Shown here: positions 7,372 through 12,494 of the stretch, in pieces | Position numbering within the stretch: position 1 is the stretch's first letter | Layout of the letters: every line of letters begins with the position of its first letter | From: CAMBDR01 sp046597185 | Lineage (GTDB): Bacteria > Pseudomonadota > Gammaproteobacteria > Burkholderiales > Burkholderiaceae_D | Direction: 5' to 3' | Length of the DNA stretch: 12,494 nt | NCBI GenBank assembly: GCA_046597185.1 | Contig: JBKJLF010000537.1 | Coordinates: forward strand, 1-12,494 | Program-made: the position numbers and the translations under genes | The notes under the pieces: model-generated | What the model was told of the DNA's origin: nothing | What the model saw: only the letters and a program-made list of their open reading frames with translations | Databases searched by the model: none

Positions 7372-8619
7372 ATGGCATTAATTGTTCATAAATATGGTGG
7401 CACTTCGATGGGTTCTACTGAACGTATCAAGAATGTCGCCAAACGCGTCGCCAAATGGCATGACGCTGGCCACCAAATCGTGGTGGTTCCTTCTGCAATG
7501 TCGGGTGAAACCAACCGCTTGATTGGTTTGGCAAAAGAAATCATGGCGCAGCCCGATCCGCGCGAACTGGATATGATTACCTCCACAGGTGAACAAGTCT
7601 CGGTGGGTTTGCTCTCGATGGCCTTATTAGCCATTGGCAAGCAAGCGGTGTCGTATGCGGGTTGGCAAGTAGCCATTCGCACCGATTCGGCATTTAACAA
7701 AGCGCGGATTCAATCAATTGACGACACCAAAGTGTTGCGTGATCTTGATGCCGGGAAAATCGTCATCATCACCGGCTTTCAAGGGGTGGATGAGCATGGC
7801 AATATTTCCACGCTGGGGCGTGGCGGCTCGGACACCTCGGCGGTGGCGGTGGCGGCAGCCTTAAAAGCCTCGGAATGCCTGATTTACACCGATGTGGATG
7901 GTATTTACACCACCGATCCGCGTGTAGTGTCGGAAGCGCGGCGCTTGAAAACCGTGACCTTTGAAGAAATGTTGGAACTCGCCTCGCTCGGTTCCAAAGT
8001 TTTGCAAAGTCGCTCAGTGGAATTTGCAGGTAATTACCATGTGCCGACCCGGGTTTTGTCCTCCTTGACCGACCCCATGATGGATTTGGCTGAAGAAGCC
8101 AATTCCGGTACCCTGATTTCGTTTGAAGATGGAGAAAATATGGAACAAGCAGTTATTTCGGGTATTGCGTTCAATCGTGATGAAGCAAAAATCACCGTGT
8201 TGGGCGTGCCTGACAAACCGGGAATTGCGTATCAAATTTTAGGCCCGGTGGCCGATGCCAATGTCGAAGTCGATATGATCATACAGAATCAATCGGTTGA
8301 GGGTAAGACCGATTTCACCTTTACCGTTTCGCGTGGCGAATATGATAAAGCCGTGAAGGCCCTGGGCAATATCAAAGATGTCACCGGTGCCATCACCGTG
8401 GTAGGTGATGCCAAGGTATCAAAAGTCTCGGTGGTGGGTGTGGGCATGCGCAGTCATGTCGGTGTGGCGTCCAAGATGTTTCAAACCTTGGCAGAAGAAA
8501 GTATCAACATTTTGATGATTTCTACTTCTGAAATCAAAATTTCGGTTTTGATTGATGAAAAATATATGGAATTGGCGGTACGTGCTTTGCACAAAGCGTT
8601 TGAACTGGATAAACAATAA
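7372..8619 (+). CDS. lysC: Aspartate kinase (monofunctional, two ACT domains)
   Basis: Phosphorylates L-aspartate with ATP, the first step toward lysine, threonine, methionine and diaminopimelate. The 415-residue protein begins MALIVHKYGGTS, the classic kinase N-terminus (KYGGTS at 7-12). TSTGEQVSVGL, ITGFQGVDEHGNISTLGRGGSDTSAVA and YTDVDGIYTTDPR form the rest of the catalytic amino-acid kinase fold. The ACT regulatory region starts near residue 257 (VLGVPDKPGIAYQILGP; VVGVGMRSHVGVASKMFQTL) and implies feedback inhibition by lysine and/or threonine. The ATG at 7372 is the conserved start; an in-frame TTG at 7333 adds 13 residues not found in the family. No strong Shine-Dalgarno sequence is seen there, in contrast to a strong one inside the gene at 8131. 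It is followed by two tRNA genes with their own promoters. Confidence 0.97.
   Translation: MALIVHKYGGTSMGSTERIKNVAKRVAKWHDAGHQIVVVPSAMSGETNRLIGLAKEIMAQPDPRELDMITSTGEQVSVGLLSMALLAIGKQAVSYAGWQVAIRTDSAFNKARIQSIDDTKVLRDLDAGKIVIITGFQGVDEHGNISTLGRGGSDTSAVAVAAALKASECLIYTDVDGIYTTDPRVVSEARRLKTVTFEEMLELASLGSKVLQSRSVEFAGNYHVPTRVLSSLTDPMMDLAEEANSGTLISFEDGENMEQAVISGIAFNRDEAKITVLGVPDKPGIAYQILGPVADANVEVDMIIQNQSVEGKTDFTFTVSRGEYDKAVKALGNIKDVTGAITVVGDAKVSKVSVVGVGMRSHVGVASKMFQTLAEESINILMISTSEIKISVLIDEKYMELAVRALHKAFELDKQ
8131..8619 (+). CDS. Possible lysC beta (regulatory) subunit from an internal start
   Basis: GGAG at 8131-8134, five bases before an in-frame ATG at 8140, sits exactly where the catalytic domain ends. 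The product would be a 159-residue protein starting MEQAVISGIAFNRDEAKITV and containing only the two ACT domains. In Corynebacterium glutamicum and Bacillus subtilis, lysC is known to encode a beta subunit from such an internal in-frame start (alpha2beta2 enzyme), and the Corynebacterium beta start (MEEAVLTGVA) is alike. Use of this start here is inferred; the CDS proper begins at 8140. Confidence 0.55.
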   Translation, partial: GENMEQAVISGIAFNRDEAKITVLGVPDKPGIAYQILGPVADANVEVDMIIQNQSVEGKTDFTFTVSRGEYDKAVKALGNIKDVTGAITVVGDAKVSKVSVVGVGMRSHVGVASKMFQTLAEESINILMISTSEIKISVLIDEKYMELAVRALHKAFELDKQ

Positions 8620-8646
8620 TTTTTGTAAAAACGCGACGTTGTTTGC

Positions 8647-8675
8647 TTGACGAAGCACAAAAAGCAGTCTATCAT
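8647..8675 (+). promoter_or_regulatory. Sigma70 promoter of tRNA-Ser
   Basis: TTGACG (8647-8652) and TATCAT (8670-8675) each match five of six consensus bases and are separated by 17 bases. Transcription should start near 8682, about 39 bases before the mature tRNA end. Confidence 0.65.
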
Positions 8676-8720
8676 CTCGTTTTTGGCTGCTGACGAGTCG
8701 TAAAGTTAGCAGCACAGTTC

Positions 8721-8810
8721 GGAGACTTGGCCGAGTGGTCGATGGCACATCCCTGCTAAGGATGCATACGGGCAACTGTATCGAGGGTTCGAATCCCTCA
8801 GTCTCCGCCA
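8721..8810 (+). tRNA. tRNA-Ser (anticodon GCU)
   Basis: Type II tRNA of 90 bases including an encoded CCA (8808-8810). The acceptor stem GGAGACT pairs with AGTCTCC (8800-8806) and the discriminator is G. The anticodon stem CATCC/GGATG holds loop CTGCTAA with anticodon GCT at 8755-8757, reading AGC/AGU. A long variable arm (GCATACGGGCAACTGTATC region) and T-arm GAGGGTTCGAATCCCTC are typical of tRNA-Ser. Confidence 0.96.
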
Positions 8811-8832
8811 GAGTTTTGGTTTATGGCAAAGG

Positions 8833-8861
8833 TTCTTAAGATTTGATTTGGATTTTAAGAA
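8833..8861. repeat. Short inverted repeat between the tRNA genes
   Basis: TTCTTAA (8833-8839) and TTAAGAA (8855-8861) are perfect 7-bp inverted repeats with a 15-base AT-rich loop. They are too AT-rich for a confident terminator; they may mark the 3' end or a processing site of the tRNA-Ser transcript. Confidence 0.25.
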
Positions 8862-8865
8862 ACGC

Positions 8866-8874
8866 TGTTATAAT
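8866..8874 (+). promoter_or_regulatory. Extended -10 promoter of tRNA-Arg
   Basis: TGTTATAAT at 8866-8874 is a perfect extended -10 (TGn plus TATAAT) in the spacer between the two tRNAs. No good -35 lies at 16-18 bases; TTGATT at 8843 is 20 bases away. Transcription would begin near 8881. Tandem transcription from the tRNA-Ser promoter is also possible because no clear terminator separates the two. Confidence 0.5.
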
Positions 8875-8900
8875 CTTGCAGTGTTGTAAATTTGTTTTTT

Positions 8901-8977
8901 GCGGCTGTAGCTCAGCTGGATAGAGTACTTGGCTACGAACCAAGGGGTCGTGGGTTCGATTCCTGCCAGCCGCACCA
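8901..8977 (+). tRNA. tRNA-Arg (anticodon ACG)
   Basis: A 77-base tRNA including the encoded CCA (8975-8977). The acceptor GCGGCTG pairs with CAGCCGC (8967-8973), discriminator A. D-arm GCTCAGCTGGATAGAGT and anticodon stem CTTGG/CCAAG are present, with loop CTACGAA giving anticodon ACG at 8935-8937. The A is expected to be deaminated to inosine to read CGU/CGC/CGA. The T-arm is GTGGGTTCGATTCCTGC. Confidence 0.97.
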
Positions 8978-9018
8978 AAAAAATCAAAGGGTTATAAGTT
9001 TCGGCTTATAGCCCTTTG
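8978..9018 (-). terminator. Intrinsic terminator of the CigR-like gene, abutting tRNA-Arg
   Basis: A 14-bp stem with one G-T pair (8985-8998 with 9005-9018) closes a 6-base loop (TTTCGG on the plus strand). On the minus strand it is followed by ATTTTTT, directly against the tRNA-Arg CCA. This is a textbook rho-independent terminator for the leftward gene. On the plus strand the downstream sequence is not T-rich, though the stem may also end the tRNA transcript. Confidence 0.8.
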
Positions 9019-9049
9019 TGCTTTGCGGAGCATTTTTCTGGCGATGTCC

Positions 9050-9082
9050 CGATTTCTTACGCCGATTTCTTACAATTTCTTA
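9050..9082. repeat. Three short tandem copies at the end of the CigR-like gene
   Basis: CGATTTCTTAC occurs at 9050-9060 and 9063-9073, with a partial third copy TTTCTTA reaching the stop codon of the leftward gene at 9080-9082. The period is 13 bases. No function is evident; it may reflect slippage that copied the 3' end of the gene. Confidence 0.5.
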
Positions 9083-9595
9083 GCGCAACAGATCTTCGAT
9101 CGCATCGACCACGATGCTGGTGCCAATCGCAATCAGGAGAATATCGCCGGCAACCTGTACATAGCGGTAGTTAGGTGGCGGGGGCGGCAGTTGTACCCGC
9201 AGGGGTTGCGGCAATTCGTAGTATTGCACCACCAGCCGTTCACCCCGGTGCCATTTTTTTGCTTGGCCGGGTGGCAGGCAGCCGTTATTCTTTTTTGCGA
9301 GGCCCGGTGGGCAATGGCCTTGGCGGCTGCGTTTGCCATAATATTCGCTGACGACCTGGCGATGGTGCTCATCCCAGCGAAATTCGGCGGCGTCACGATC
9401 CTGCTTGTGCTCTTTCTTGTGCTCTTTCTTGTGTTCTTTGTCTTCGTCTTTGTCTTCGTGGCGCTCTTCCTTGTCTTCTTTATGCTTGCCGTTGCCAGCC
9501 CATTCCGGTTTGCCTGCGAGGGTTGCCGTGCTCAAACTCAGACTGATACCGATGGCGGCGAGGTAAAGCGCGGATTTTTTGTGAAATTGGTGCAT
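9080..9595 (-). CDS. CigR/RcnB-like secreted protein
   Basis: A 171-residue exported protein. The signal peptide covers about 1-27 (LAAIGISLSLSTATLA), followed by a His/Lys/Glu/Asp-rich stretch (about 37-68, HKKEHKKEHK) that could bind metal or polyanions. Then come CPPGLAKKNNGCLPPGQAKKW (93-113, two Cys) and PLRVQLPPPPPNYRYVQV, ending in a hydrophobic helix GDILLIAIGTSIVVDAI. This C-terminal pattern is typical of proteins annotated as RcnB-family or as CigR, a Salmonella anti-virulence membrane protein (from memory of the families). The function here is unknown and metal homeostasis is only a guess. The start has AAAGGA six bases upstream (9607-9602). It stands alone, with its own terminator downstream. 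Confidence 0.85.
   Translation of the reverse strand: MHQFHKKSALYLAAIGISLSLSTATLAGKPEWAGNGKHKEDKEERHEDKDEDKEHKKEHKKEHKQDRDAAEFRWDEHHRQVVSEYYGKRSRQGHCPPGLAKKNNGCLPPGQAKKWHRGERLVVQYYELPQPLRVQLPPPPPNYRYVQVAGDILLIAIGTSIVVDAIEDLLR
9405..9490. repeat. Low-complexity tract encoding the charged region
   Basis: CTTGTGCTCTTT-type units repeat across this stretch. They encode alternating Lys/Glu/His/Asp residues of the CigR-like protein and leave the opposite strand open with a Leu/Val/Phe-rich shadow translation. Confidence 0.7.
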
Positions 9596-9809
9596 GATTT
9601 TTCCTTTGATTGGGACGGCTAAAAATTATTTTGTTTGGAGCATTGTACTGCCCAGGACGGCATTGCGTACAATAATTAGCGCAATCGTGCTAATATTTTA
9701 TAAATGAGTACCTCAACCATGCGCATCGGTAAAGGTGCTTTAACGGTCAAACACCCAAATTGTGAGAGCTTTGTTTCATGAAGTGCTGGCCAGCCCCGCC
9801 AATGCCAGC
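9596..9809. other. Intergenic region upstream of the CigR-like gene
   Basis: This stretch holds the 5' region of the leftward CigR-like gene and a perfect inverted repeat, ATTGTAC (9642-9648) and GTACAAT (9667-9673), 18 bases apart. On the minus strand the proximal arm contains TACAAT, a possible -10, without a good -35 at the right distance. A 25-codon plus-strand reading frame (9704-9781) has no Shine-Dalgarno sequence or known match. Decayed coding sequence begins toward the right end. Confidence 0.4.
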
Positions 9810-9886
9810 CGTGCGACGCGAGATTTGATTCTGCTGGCGCGCAAAGCGCCAAACCAATGGCGCGCAAGTTAGCAGTCGTTTACTGT
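9810..9886 (+). pseudogene. Coding remnant A of an unrecognised gene
   Basis: Reading on the plus strand gives RATRDLILLARK (9810-9845), then, after a 23-base duplication that shifts the frame, ARKLAVVYC (9860-9886). Remnant B at 10597-10650 encodes KATRDLLLLARKLAAAYC without the break. Of the 13 codons that differ between the copies, 9 are synonymous and the rest conservative (Arg/Lys, Ile/Leu, Val/Ala), the mark of former coding sequence. Upstream in frame lies ALFHEVLASPANAS, possibly part of the same gene. TGGCGCGCAA occurs twice (9835-9844, 9858-9867), which explains the frameshift. The family is not recognised. The right end overlaps the 3' end of the RhuM pseudogene on the other strand. 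Confidence 0.45.
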
Positions 9887-10490
9887 ATCGCCAACGGGCG
9901 TGTGTTCAGCATCAACTTGCTTGATCGCCCGATCAAAGTCACTCTCAAACAAGCGGTCTTGCACGATGCGGTATTTCTCGAATTCGCTTTCAGCATGCGC
10001 CCTGGCAATTTCTGCCGTCACCTTTCCGGCGTCCTGCAAAACGTCCCGGTCGGTGGCTTCGATGAAGCGGTTCAGGCGCACTTCCCAATCCTGCATGGTC
10101 ATGGGCATCTTGCGCAACGCCATATCCTCGGCCACATCCAGATAGGCCGACACCAGCCGTTGTAACTGCGCCAATCGCGCTCAGGTTGTAGTGCAAGGTG
10201 TTGTAGCCTTTCCCATCGGCGGCAGTTATTCGAAAATTTCGAATAACTGATTCCTCGACCAACTCGCTGTCGGAAAACACCTTTTTCAGGTGATAGTTAA
10301 TGGTGTGGGTTTCCACGTCATAGAGCAACCCCATCATCTTCTGGGTGATCCAGACGTTTTCATCGGCGTACACCGCTTCAACGCCACCATGGCCACTGGC
10401 TGCGACAAAGGTCAGATATTCTGCCGCCGACGAGCGGATGATGGCGATGTCGGTTTTTTTGGATGCTTGCGGCGGTTTGTTTTTACTCAT
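9869..10490 (-). pseudogene. RhuM-family (virulence RhuM/COG3943-like) gene, internally deleted and frameshifted
   Basis: From the ATG at 10490 (TGAGG just upstream), 106 residues follow the RhuM family N-terminus: SSAAEYLTFVA, ENVWITQKMMGLLYDVETHT, HYNLSAI. At about 10172-10175 the reading frame breaks. One frame over, the family's C-terminal part continues (AQLQRLVSAYLDVAEDMALR, LNRFIEATDRDVLQDAGKVT, ESEFEKYRIVQDRLFESDF) to a stop at 9869. The family middle (from memory, roughly 120-140 residues after the AI position, with the RxxQFRxWA segment) is absent, so a deletion not divisible by three created the break. The first frame would run on into unrelated residues ending at 9990. RhuM proteins have no settled function and are common in islands and near toxin-antitoxin loci. 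This copy is almost certainly inactive. Confidence 0.85.
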
Positions 10491-10510
10491 CAATGCCTCA
10501 TCAATGCCTC
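10489..10510. repeat. 11-bp tandem duplication at the RhuM start
   Basis: ATCAATGCCTC is repeated exactly twice in tandem, followed by a decayed third copy (ATTAATC). On the minus strand each unit is GAGGCATTGAT, so the ribosome binding site and the start context of the RhuM pseudogene are duplicated. Confidence 0.75.
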
Positions 10511-10580
10511 ATTAATCATGGGCTAAATCTATCAATTCTTGTGCTGTTGCTGGTCCGGTGACTTCAGGCCAGTGCGCTCG

Positions 10581-10609
10581 CACGGGTAGCACATGCAAGG
10601 CTACCCGTG
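10581..10609. terminator. Strong stem-loop downstream of the M28 peptidase gene
   Basis: CACGGGTAGC (10581-10590) and GCTACCCGTG (10600-10609) form a perfect 10-bp stem with a 9-base loop, about 35 bases past the stop of the leftward peptidase gene. No T-tract follows on the minus strand; ATTTGTTATT follows on the plus strand. It may end or stabilise the peptidase mRNA, but as a rho-independent terminator it is atypical. Confidence 0.4.
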
Positions 10610-10650
10610 ATTTGTTATTGCTGGCGCGCAAGCTAGCCGCAGCTTATTGC
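10597..10650 (+). pseudogene. Coding remnant B, paired with remnant A
   Basis: The plus strand encodes KATRDLLLLARKLAAAYC, matching remnant A with mostly synonymous substitutions. In frame upstream the sequence reads SCAVAGPVTSGQCARTGST, loosely similar to the region before remnant A. The frame runs to a stop at 10677 but overlaps the 3' end of the M28 peptidase gene, and no plausible start or ribosome binding site is seen. The family is not recognised. The two remnants lie in the same orientation on either side of the RhuM pseudogene, about 790 bases apart. Confidence 0.4.
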
Positions 10651-12323
10651 GGCCGATATTTCACCGTCAGGTTGTAATTGCCCGCAGTATACCCCTTCAG
10701 CAGCACATACGCGTCGCCATTCGCCGCCATCGAAATGGTGCAGCTTTCGGTCGAAGTGGAGCCTGCCGATTTGCAATCATAGGTGCTGGTGGTGGGCACG
10801 CTGGTTTTGCGGCTGTACAGGTCAATATCCCCGGTGCCGGTGGTGGATGCCACAAAATTGCCGCCCGCGCCGACCTTGAACGGGCCAAAGCTCTTGGTGG
10901 CGCTGGCTGCCAAACTGCCGCTGAAGGTTTCGGTTTTGTCAGCTGGTGGCACGGCACCGGGGCCGTCGCTACCCAATTCCACCGCATACGCCAACGCCAG
11001 TTTGCTGAATTTGAGCGCATGGTCGGCCTTGTTGCCCAAAAAGGCATAGGTGTCATTGGCGGTATGCATATTCGGGTTGTCTTGCGCATCGCTCGCTTCG
11101 CACGGGAAAGAAGAATAGAAACCGGCATTGGTCCAGGAACCATGGTCGGAACAGGCATAACCGCAGGGTTCGCTGGTCACGGTGACGCCCGGCAAATACG
11201 CTTTTACCAGATTGATGATGAAAGCATTTTGGCTGTTGTCGGTATAGTCGGACACCATCCAGATATCGGTGGTGGAACCCTTGTAATCGGTCAAGTCGAG
11301 CTGAAACACCCCCACCACCTTGATATTATTGGCCTTGAAGTTGTTGGCAATATCTTTGGAACCGAGCAAGCCGTTTTCTTCCGCTGCATAACCCATAATT
11401 TTAATCGTGCGGCGTGGTTTATAACCGCTCGCCACCATCACACGCAAAGCTTCGGTCAGACTGGCGATGCCGGAAGCGTCATCGTCGGCACCCGGTGCGC
11501 GTGTGGTTTCGGTCATGGTGGCACCGCTCAAGATTGAATCGATATGCGCACCCAGAACCACCACTTCCGAGGCGTTGTCGGTGCCTTGTATCGTCAGAAT
11601 CACCGATTTTTGCAAGAAGCTGTGCGAGAACTGGGTGACGCTGATATCGCTACGCCCGGCCGTCATGTTTTTCCATTTATTCATCAGCCAAGTCGATGCG
11701 CTGGCCCCGACATTGGTTTTGTAGTAGCGGTTGGCAAAGGCCGACATATCGATAATGGTTTGGCCGATATTGCTGGCCTGCATGGTGGGCAAAATCGGGG
11801 TGACAATGGTTTGATTGTCGATGGTGTAAGAGGGGCGCACTGCGGCCAAACTGGTTTGCGGCGCTGCCAGTGCGGTGCGGCCTTCTTGCTCCGTGGCATG
11901 CGCCATAAAGCCGCCGCACTGACGTAATTTGGCATGCACTGCGCCAGACAAGGTGGACAGATGCGCTTCATCCACCTGTACCAGATGCACGTTTTCCTGG
12001 CGCGCAAATTCACCTACGGCGGACTGGCGCAACTGGCTGGCGGCGGGGGCGATTTTTGGCACCACTAATTTGAGTTCGGCAAAGGCTTTGTCGCCCAGCG
12101 TAATCCACACCATTTTGCCGCTGGCAGCCAAAGGGGCGGGCGCGGCTTCGGTATGGGCCAGGCTGTTGCCAACATTACCCAGCAACAGGCCAGCCAACAA
12201 CAGCGACAACAGTTTGCGGGTGGGTGTGGCCGATTTGAAATTCGATTGAAAATTCGATTGAAAATTCGATTGAAAATTCGATTTGCGATGCGATTTGCCA
12301 TTCGATTGATAGCTTTGATTCAT
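10644..12323 (-). CDS. Secreted M28 zinc aminopeptidase with C-terminal PPC domain
   Basis: A 559-residue extracellular metalloaminopeptidase of the Vibrio/Aeromonas leucyl aminopeptidase type (M28E). Order: an unusually long polar leader (1-37), signal-peptide hydrophobic core (38-56, cleavage after NSLA), propeptide-like region (about 57-170), catalytic domain (about 175-453), linker, and pre-peptidase C-terminal domain (about 465-557). The co-catalytic zinc site is complete: His260 (GAHIDSI), Asp281 (GADDDASG), Glu316 with general base Glu315 (AAEENG), Asp343 (QLDLTD) and His420 (NMHTANDT). The Glu-Asp and Asp-His spacings equal those of the Aeromonas enzyme. CGYAC (387-391) matches its disulfide. 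In relatives, propeptide and C-terminal domain are removed on maturation. The ATG at 12323 has GGAG seven bases upstream. It is probably monocistronic and nutritional. Confidence 0.95.
   Translation of the reverse strand: MNQSYQSNGKSHRKSNFQSNFQSNFQSNFKSATPTRKLLSLLLAGLLLGNVGNSLAHTEAAPAPLAASGKMVWITLGDKAFAELKLVVPKIAPAASQLRQSAVGEFARQENVHLVQVDEAHLSTLSGAVHAKLRQCGGFMAHATEQEGRTALAAPQTSLAAVRPSYTIDNQTIVTPILPTMQASNIGQTIIDMSAFANRYYKTNVGASASTWLMNKWKNMTAGRSDISVTQFSHSFLQKSVILTIQGTDNASEVVVLGAHIDSILSGATMTETTRAPGADDDASGIASLTEALRVMVASGYKPRRTIKIMGYAAEENGLLGSKDIANNFKANNIKVVGVFQLDLTDYKGSTTDIWMVSDYTDNSQNAFIINLVKAYLPGVTVTSEPCGYACSDHGSWTNAGFYSSFPCEASDAQDNPNMHTANDTYAFLGNKADHALKFSKLALAYAVELGSDGPGAVPPADKTETFSGSLAASATKSFGPFKVGAGGNFVASTTGTGDIDLYSRKTSVPTTSTYDCKSAGSTSTESCTISMAANGDAYVLLKGYTAGNYNLTVKYRPQ
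12241..12282. repeat. 12-bp tandem repeat in the peptidase leader
   Basis: TTCGATTGAAAA is repeated three times exactly (12241-12276), followed by TTCGAT and flanked by decayed copies on both sides (GCCGATTTGAAA; GCGATTTGCCATTCGATTGA). On the minus strand each unit encodes four residues in frame (SNFQ), giving residues 15-30 of the peptidase before its hydrophobic signal core. Copy-number change would alter leader length without shifting the frame. Confidence 0.9.
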
Positions 12324-12494
12324 GAAATGTCTCCATTTGTTTTTGGTTGATGGTTCGCCCGCACAAGCTGGGCGCTTGTCACGCGGGTGTTCATTGGCAT
12401 CTTATTTCGCAACAATTTTAATTGTATAATACTATTTATTTAAATAATCAGATTGGCTCGAATTTTTTTAATGCAAGCGGGGCTGGTGTTGTGT
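12324..12494. other. Upstream region of the M28 peptidase gene
   Basis: The segment holds the Shine-Dalgarno GGAG (12331-12334, minus) and a very AT-rich stretch at 12410-12450. That stretch includes the 12-base palindrome TTATTTAAATAA (12436-12447). TATAAT at 12425-12430 on the plus strand, and TATTAT/TACAAT on the minus strand, are possible -10 elements for divergent transcription, but none has a good -35 at the right distance. No coding sequence is supported. Confidence 0.35.

Noticed and set aside
9023..9622. 199-codon plus-strand open frame with Leu/Val/Phe-rich segment resembling a membrane helix
   Set aside because: It is antisense to the charged repeat of the CigR-like gene, which has a signal peptide, good ribosome binding site and family motifs. 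The hydrophobic run is the complement of Lys/Glu codons.
9704..9781. 25-codon plus-strand frame MSTSTMRIGK...
   Set aside because: No ribosome binding site and no recognisable similarity. It could be the decayed start of remnant A's gene, but that cannot be shown here.
9857..10165. 102-codon plus-strand open frame
   Set aside because: Apart from its first ten codons, which belong to remnant A, it is antisense to the conserved C-terminal half of the RhuM pseudogene.
10647..11537. 296-codon plus-strand open frame
   Set aside because: It is fully antisense to the catalytic and PPC regions of the M28 peptidase, whose zinc ligands are all in place. The translation shows no recognisable motifs.
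8978..12494. Integrated element using tRNA-Arg as attachment site
   Set aside because: No integrase gene and no second copy of the tRNA 3' end were seen in the window. The change in gene content alone is not sufficient evidence.
1..12494. CRISPR array, insertion sequence or complete toxin-antitoxin or defence system
   Set aside because: No regularly spaced repeats with unique spacers, no transposase and no complete defence gene set were found. The RhuM gene is broken and has no partner in the window.

Overview
The window looks like a chromosomal segment of a betaproteobacterium, most likely Burkholderiales and probably Oxalobacteraceae-like. The evidence is the gene order cysS, DNA glycosylase, accA, tilS, lysC, tRNA-Ser(GCU), the protein sequences themselves, and a moderate GC content by eye. 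The family assignment is an inference; no search was run.

Left part, minus strand (1-2530): a two-gene unit encodes a secreted TPR protein with a long Lys/Pro/Glu-rich linker, then a YkuD-type L,D-transpeptidase whose C-terminus lies beyond the window edge. Both end in recognisably the same NTF2-like domain, and the genes appear translationally coupled (TGATG). They probably act together on the periplasmic cell wall. Divergent from them is the housekeeping block.

Centre, plus strand (2658-8977): cysS (cysteinyl-tRNA synthetase) overlaps a short AlkA-type 3-methyladenine DNA glycosylase. accA (acetyl-CoA carboxylase carboxyltransferase alpha) follows with a good sigma70 promoter and is directly abutted by tilS (tRNA-Ile lysidine synthetase). 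lysC (aspartate kinase) has its own promoter and an internal ribosome binding site plus in-frame ATG just before its ACT region, as in aspartate kinases that make a separate beta subunit. tRNA-Ser(GCU) and tRNA-Arg(ACG) follow, each with a plausible promoter.

Right part, minus strand (8978-12323): the content turns accessory. It holds a CigR/RcnB-like secreted protein ending at an intrinsic terminator that abuts tRNA-Arg, an internally deleted and frameshifted RhuM-family pseudogene, and a secreted M28 zinc aminopeptidase with a C-terminal PPC domain and an unusual 12-bp tandem repeat in the leader of its signal peptide. Two short plus-strand sequences on either side of the RhuM remnant encode the same peptide with mostly synonymous differences, so they look like decayed copies of one unrecognised gene.

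I did not find a complete novel defence or mobile system. The best leads are the TPR/L,D-transpeptidase pair with its shared domain, the lysC internal start, and the paired coding remnants around the RhuM pseudogene.
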